Part shown: positions 7,801 through 10,057 of the stretch, in pieces
How the letters are laid out: the number at the start of each line of letters is the position of its first letter
Numbering within the stretch: position 1 is the first letter of the stretch
NCBI GenBank assembly: GCA_014379665.1
Contig: JACMLK010000227.1
Coordinates: 1 to 10,057 of the forward strand
From: Saprospiraceae bacterium
Lineage (GTDB): Bacteria; Bacteroidota; Bacteroidia; Chitinophagales; Saprospiraceae
Direction: 5' to 3'
Length of the DNA: 10,057 nucleotides
Notes under the pieces: model-generated
What the model saw: only the letters and a program-made list of their open reading frames with translations
Told to the model about the DNA's origin: nothing
Database searches by the model: none
Made by a program: the position numbers and the translations under genes

Positions 7801-7895
7801 CAAATATGGAAATGCGTGCAAAAAAGATAGATGCTACCATAAGTTTTGAGCATCGCAATGGGTATGTTGTCAGATTGGTTATGAAAAAGATTTAG
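4818..7895 (+). CDS. Periplasmic beta-propeller (Reg_prop/Y_Y_Y) sensor histidine kinase, HisKA_3
   Basis: A 1025-residue membrane-bound sensor kinase. The GTG start is the only one possible: an in-frame stop lies at 4800 and the GTG directly precedes a signal peptide (residues 1-25, STA-Q cleavage). The large periplasmic part carries recognisable Reg_prop beta-propeller repeats near residues 54, 187, 276, 324, 508, 554, 612 and 657 (for example GLIWIGTSQGVERYDG, NIWAGTFGGGINL). A Y_Y_Y domain (~730-797, W750) and one membrane helix (~803-822) follow. The cytoplasmic kinase has a HisKA_3 phospho-acceptor in ASDLHDEVGS (H841) and a HATPase domain with N box NEAITNVIRH (N946-N951), DNG at 978-980 and GLGKTNM at 991-997. 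This is the front and kinase portion of Bacteroidota hybrid regulators, but with no fused receiver or AraC domain. The divergent LuxR-type regulator supplies the output. Such propellers often sense oligosaccharides; the ligand here is unknown. Confidence 0.95.
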   Translation: MNYNLKFKIFAFFSFILFLNVKSTAQNLPKASYITTEDGLGFRDVVALIPDNKGLIWIGTSQGVERYDGKGFTTFNNKKSADIFFPGEHVHHSGIIPMEESDLLVVADEKIYTIDLCTNNWKLMDLPDEMEGKVIQVFYSAEHTLYIIIKTDTEIMLAQYQNGIFKKLSKSQKAILNLNSIATDTIGNIWWSTPLDGIRKLNKEGVLHNTYKPDSINWYGSKLYSTPVFVDKQNRIFLFPKSVYQIWQFFPDENRIKIIADNLNSPVYYGLEDQLGNLWFAGKSQALRYSFLNRDTPVMTDFTEHISRGLNYTQINSICEDKSNILWISTNNGIIKLPLGQQLIDNYLVLNDKEWGNEMRGIFETNDGSIYGYCENGSPGLYKINIQTGLHEKVRIKYSGEQTFDILVNAKHFIYDKKNNKAYFLTDHLFSIDMDNYRTKMEEDFSHITEKFSRNPIVMLHDGGIIVGSTLSKITLYDWNGEKSRRLLSILNQNDEILTSCFVEDKNGLIWVGTSNGIYIINRKGQIVRHLHTGSFPALNNNNILTLYEDNKDNIWAGTFGGGINLIKHYTTYNIPILNIPNYYDHLSVDFLSKEHGLCNENVPCILQDDQGVMWMATYDGISSYAPRNKIFQTYNVSDGISNNEFNYTSAYKDSKGMLWFGGLNGLNRINPKEAKLNSQTPAIFLLSFMKYNRQRQKQERVLITENENAKAYEISPYDSWFQFDWSLPNYLRSDKNNYYIRMEGLDEAWIYNGNSSFIRYNNLPPGSYTLYVKGADSKGNRSPGQLSIPIKVLPFFYQTWWFNLLVSLGFILTIFLIYQYNLRKRMEMERMRTQIASDLHDEVGSMLSGLAMQSELLQLSEGRNVHSGLVNISDISRTIIGKMRDMVWSIDSRRDSVESLIDRMKEQIADLFQSKDISHSFEFGELPLKKQLSVNVRQQLFLIYNEAITNVIRHSDADNVHIRFGNFNGKFELSVIDNGHSNGKINHSTGLGKTNMEMRAKKIDATISFEHRNGYVVRLVMKKI

Positions 7896-8012
7896 ACAAA
7901 GAAGCTTAGATTTATACCTGATTTTAAGTGACCTCCACATATCAAACTATAGTAACCAGAGATTTATACAATTTGATTGAATATCATTACATTGAAACTC
8001 AAAGTACACCCG

Positions 8013-8030
8013 CATCAAGATGTGATTGAT
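8013..8030 (+). promoter_or_regulatory. Palindromic operator candidate, copy 2 (TonB-dependent receptor promoter)
   Basis: Plus strand: CATCAAGATGTGATTGAT, with ATCAA and TTGAT arms around 7 bases. It differs from the copy at 4702-4719 in one spacer base. Its distal TTGAT arm contains the -33 TTG of the receptor promoter, just as in copy 1. Binding here by the response regulator could either recruit or block RNA polymerase. Confidence 0.6.
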
Positions 8031-8056
8031 CTGGTATAATATTTACTTTATTTTTG
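8026..8056 (+). promoter_or_regulatory. TonB-dependent receptor promoter (TTG-N20-TATTTTTG)
   Basis: TATTTTTG at 8049-8056 is a perfect TAnnTTTG -7 box, and TTG at 8026-8028 lies 20 bases upstream, a normal Bacteroidota spacing. Transcription would begin near 8060, leaving a leader of about 60 bases before the ATG at 8121. The -33 element is embedded in the operator candidate 8013-8030. The 225-base gap after the sensor kinase holds no obvious terminator, so some read-through from the kinase gene is also possible. Confidence 0.6.
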
Positions 8057-8120
8057 TGGCATTATTATTTTTTAATATTATCATTGTGTGTGTTTTTTAA
8101 CAGTTAAAATATATGCTATT

Positions 8121-10057
8121 ATGCGAAAAGTGTGTGCACCTTTTCTAAGTTTCGTTTTTTTATATTTGTTCAATCCTTATCTCTTAACCAGTCAGACCAG
8201 AGTCATTGGGAAAGTGAATGACCTTAATAATGAGCCCCTTGCTTTTGCCAATGTGCTTTTATTGAACGGAAAAGATTCGACTTTTTTAAAAGGGGAGATA
8301 GCAGATATTGAGGGATCATTTATAATATCAAACTTAACACCTGGGGAATATATCTGCGAATACAGTATGGTAGGATATGCCAGAAAATTTTCCCCTTCGT
8401 TTATCATAAAAGATGAAAATGGAACCCATGATCTAGGTATCATCGTGATGGATGAAAGTATCATGCTTCAGTCCGTAGAAATTGTAGCTAAGAGAGCATT
8501 TTTGGAACAAAAAATAGATCGTACAGTAGTTAATGTCTCCAATAGTATAACTAATGCTGGCGGCAACGCACTCGAGGTATTACAACGATCTCCTGGTGTT
8601 CAGGTCAACAGGCTTACTAAAACAATTTCACTTGTCGGAAAGGAAGGAGTAGTTGTAATGATCAATGGTAAAATATCACGAATGCCTTCAGATGCGGTGG
8701 TGCAGATGCTCGAAGGAATGAATGCGGATAATATAGATCGCATTGAACTGATACATACTCCTCCAGCAAATTTTGACGCAGAAGGTAATGCGGGTATCAT
8801 TAATATCGTACTGAAGAGTACCGGAGATGAGGGGCTCAACGGAAGTTATTCCCTTAATGCAGGAAGAGGTAGAGGTAATAAATACGGTGGAAGTATAAAT
8901 TTTAATTTTCGCAAAAAAATGGTAAACTTTTATGGTGGTTATGACCATAATTACAATCTCAACCCCCAGATCTTCACCAACTACAGAGGTATAAGGCAGG
9001 ATAATGATTTTCTGGAGACATCAACCAGAAGTGATCGGCCACACACACCAACTACTGTACAAAATGCCAGAATGGGCGTCGATCTTCAGCTATCTAAAAA
9101 GACAGTGGTTGGGATATTGGGATCACTCTTTGACAGAAACTGGTATATGGAAGCGGTTAATAATGTCGTTTATACTAGAAATGGTCAGGTTGAATCCCGT
9201 CTCCTGATGCCAAATATTGAAACCAACAAAAACAGATCTTATACCGGAAATATAAACATTGCCCATGAATTTGGGTCTGATCATACACTGACCATTGATG
9301 CCGATAAGGTAAGCTTTGAAATGCACAATCCGAGTAATTATCAGATTAATCTCGCTGACGGCAATAATGGATATGTACCGCAATACGAGTTGAGACTGAC
9401 CAAAAATACGCCCATTGATGTGTTCGTTGTCAAAGCAGATTATCTTTTTAAAATCAAAAATGTACATTTTGAAACCGGGGCTAAGTATACAGACCTGAAG
9501 TTTGATAATGACATAAAAGTAGATAGTGTGCATCAGGGAGAATTACCTGTCATTTTACAGGAATATACCTCATTAGCACATATGGATGAAAATATCAAGG
9601 CCGGATATGTTTCTATATCCTTCAAAATCAATCAACATACAGATTTTAAAGCCGGTCTCAGATATGAATACACCAATACCCAACTCGGTACAGCGGCTGA
9701 ACCCAAACTAATAGACAGACATTACGGATCATGGTTTCCAAGCATTTATTTCACCCACAGAATTACAGATAAACAGAGTTTGAATCTTTCATTCAGCCGT
9801 CGTATATTCAGACCACAATTGAGTCAACTGGCTCCATTTCTGGTTTTCACAGACCCAACTACCTTACTTGGTGGCAATCCGTCGCTGCAACCATCTTTTA
9901 CCAATGCTTACAAACTGGATTACACCATTAATTCATTAAAATTGGGTGTTTCTTACAATACTGAAGATTTTCCAATCAGCTTTATACCAACCGTCGATGC
10001 CAAAACGAACAGACAAGTTAATGGATTTAAAAATCTGGAAAGCAGCAGAGGCGCCAA
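8121..10057 (+). CDS. TonB-dependent receptor, OMP_b-brl_3 type, 5' part
   Basis: The frame is open for 645 codons from the ATG at 8121 to the window edge, with no stop, so the C-terminus is missing. A signal peptide (MRKVCAPFLSFVFLYLFNPYLLTSQ) is followed by a CarboxypepD_reg-like domain (~26-115: RVIGKVNDLNNEPLAFANV, then DIEGSFIISNLTPGEY). A TonB plug comes next (~135-230), with LEVLQRSPGV ending at 159, MINGK near 181 and the conserved EGNAGIINIVLKS around 221-231. The rest is barrel strands ending in aromatic residues; FRPQLSQLAPF followed by GGNPSLQPSFTNAYKLDYT is typical of the OMP_b-brl_3 family. It should act in the outer membrane as a TonB-driven importer. The cargo is unknown, and no SusD partner is visible before the edge. 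Its promoter carries the same palindrome as the regulator gene, linking it to the upstream two-component system. Confidence 0.9.
   Translation, partial: MRKVCAPFLSFVFLYLFNPYLLTSQTRVIGKVNDLNNEPLAFANVLLLNGKDSTFLKGEIADIEGSFIISNLTPGEYICEYSMVGYARKFSPSFIIKDENGTHDLGIIVMDESIMLQSVEIVAKRAFLEQKIDRTVVNVSNSITNAGGNALEVLQRSPGVQVNRLTKTISLVGKEGVVVMINGKISRMPSDAVVQMLEGMNADNIDRIELIHTPPANFDAEGNAGIINIVLKSTGDEGLNGSYSLNAGRGRGNKYGGSINFNFRKKMVNFYGGYDHNYNLNPQIFTNYRGIRQDNDFLETSTRSDRPHTPTTVQNARMGVDLQLSKKTVVGILGSLFDRNWYMEAVNNVVYTRNGQVESRLLMPNIETNKNRSYTGNINIAHEFGSDHTLTIDADKVSFEMHNPSNYQINLADGNNGYVPQYELRLTKNTPIDVFVVKADYLFKIKNVHFETGAKYTDLKFDNDIKVDSVHQGELPVILQEYTSLAHMDENIKAGYVSISFKINQHTDFKAGLRYEYTNTQLGTAAEPKLIDRHYGSWFPSIYFTHRITDKQSLNLSFSRRIFRPQLSQLAPFLVFTDPTTLLGGNPSLQPSFTNAYKLDYTINSLKLGVSYNTEDFPISFIPTVDAKTNRQVNGFKNLESSRGA

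Noticed and set aside
8192..9533. Several minus-strand open frames of 79-136 codons across this stretch
   Set aside because: They are antisense to the receptor gene, which has clear domain motifs; their translations resemble no known fold.

Overview
The window looks like a chromosomal segment of a Bacteroidota (Bacteroidetes) bacterium. The evidence is the AT-rich base composition, the lack of clear Shine-Dalgarno sites, several -7 promoter boxes of the Bacteroidota type (TAnnTTTG), and the protein families present: a PorT-like outer-membrane barrel, a two-component sensor with Reg_prop repeats and a Y_Y_Y domain, and an OMP_b-brl_3 type TonB-dependent receptor with a carboxypeptidase-regulatory-like N-terminus. 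I cannot name a genus. No mobile element, CRISPR array, tRNA or rRNA was seen.

Left part (1-1055): the 3' end of a type-2 glycerate kinase (MOFRL domain) followed after 6 bases by a GNAT acetyltransferase. They are probably cotranscribed on the plus strand. A strong intrinsic terminator that works in the minus direction sits directly against the acetyltransferase stop codon.

Middle-left (1154-3903): three minus-strand genes. They encode a PorT-like outer-membrane beta-barrel protein, an exported thioredoxin-fold protein with a CKWC active site, and a class I SAM-dependent methyltransferase of the Methyltransf_32 (METTL25-like) type. These look like ordinary housekeeping or envelope genes.

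Right part (4038-10057): a signalling locus. A NarL/LuxR-type response regulator (minus strand) is divergent from a 1025-residue hybrid periplasmic/cytoplasmic sensor histidine kinase (plus strand). Downstream of the kinase begins a TonB-dependent receptor gene that runs off the window. The receptor has no stop codon inside the window, so it is easily missed, but it reads open for 645 codons.

The most interesting signal is an 18-bp palindromic element, CATCAARATGTGATTGAT, with 17 of 18 bases identical in its two copies. One copy lies at the response-regulator promoter and one at the receptor promoter. In both it has the same orientation relative to transcription, and its TTGAT arm supplies the -33 TTG, followed by 20 or 21 bases and a perfect TAnnTTTG box. 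The simplest reading is that the response regulator binds this site, controls its own gene, and switches the TonB-dependent receptor in response to whatever the kinase's periplasmic propeller senses. That is a predicted sensor, regulator and outer-membrane-transporter circuit with an unknown ligand.
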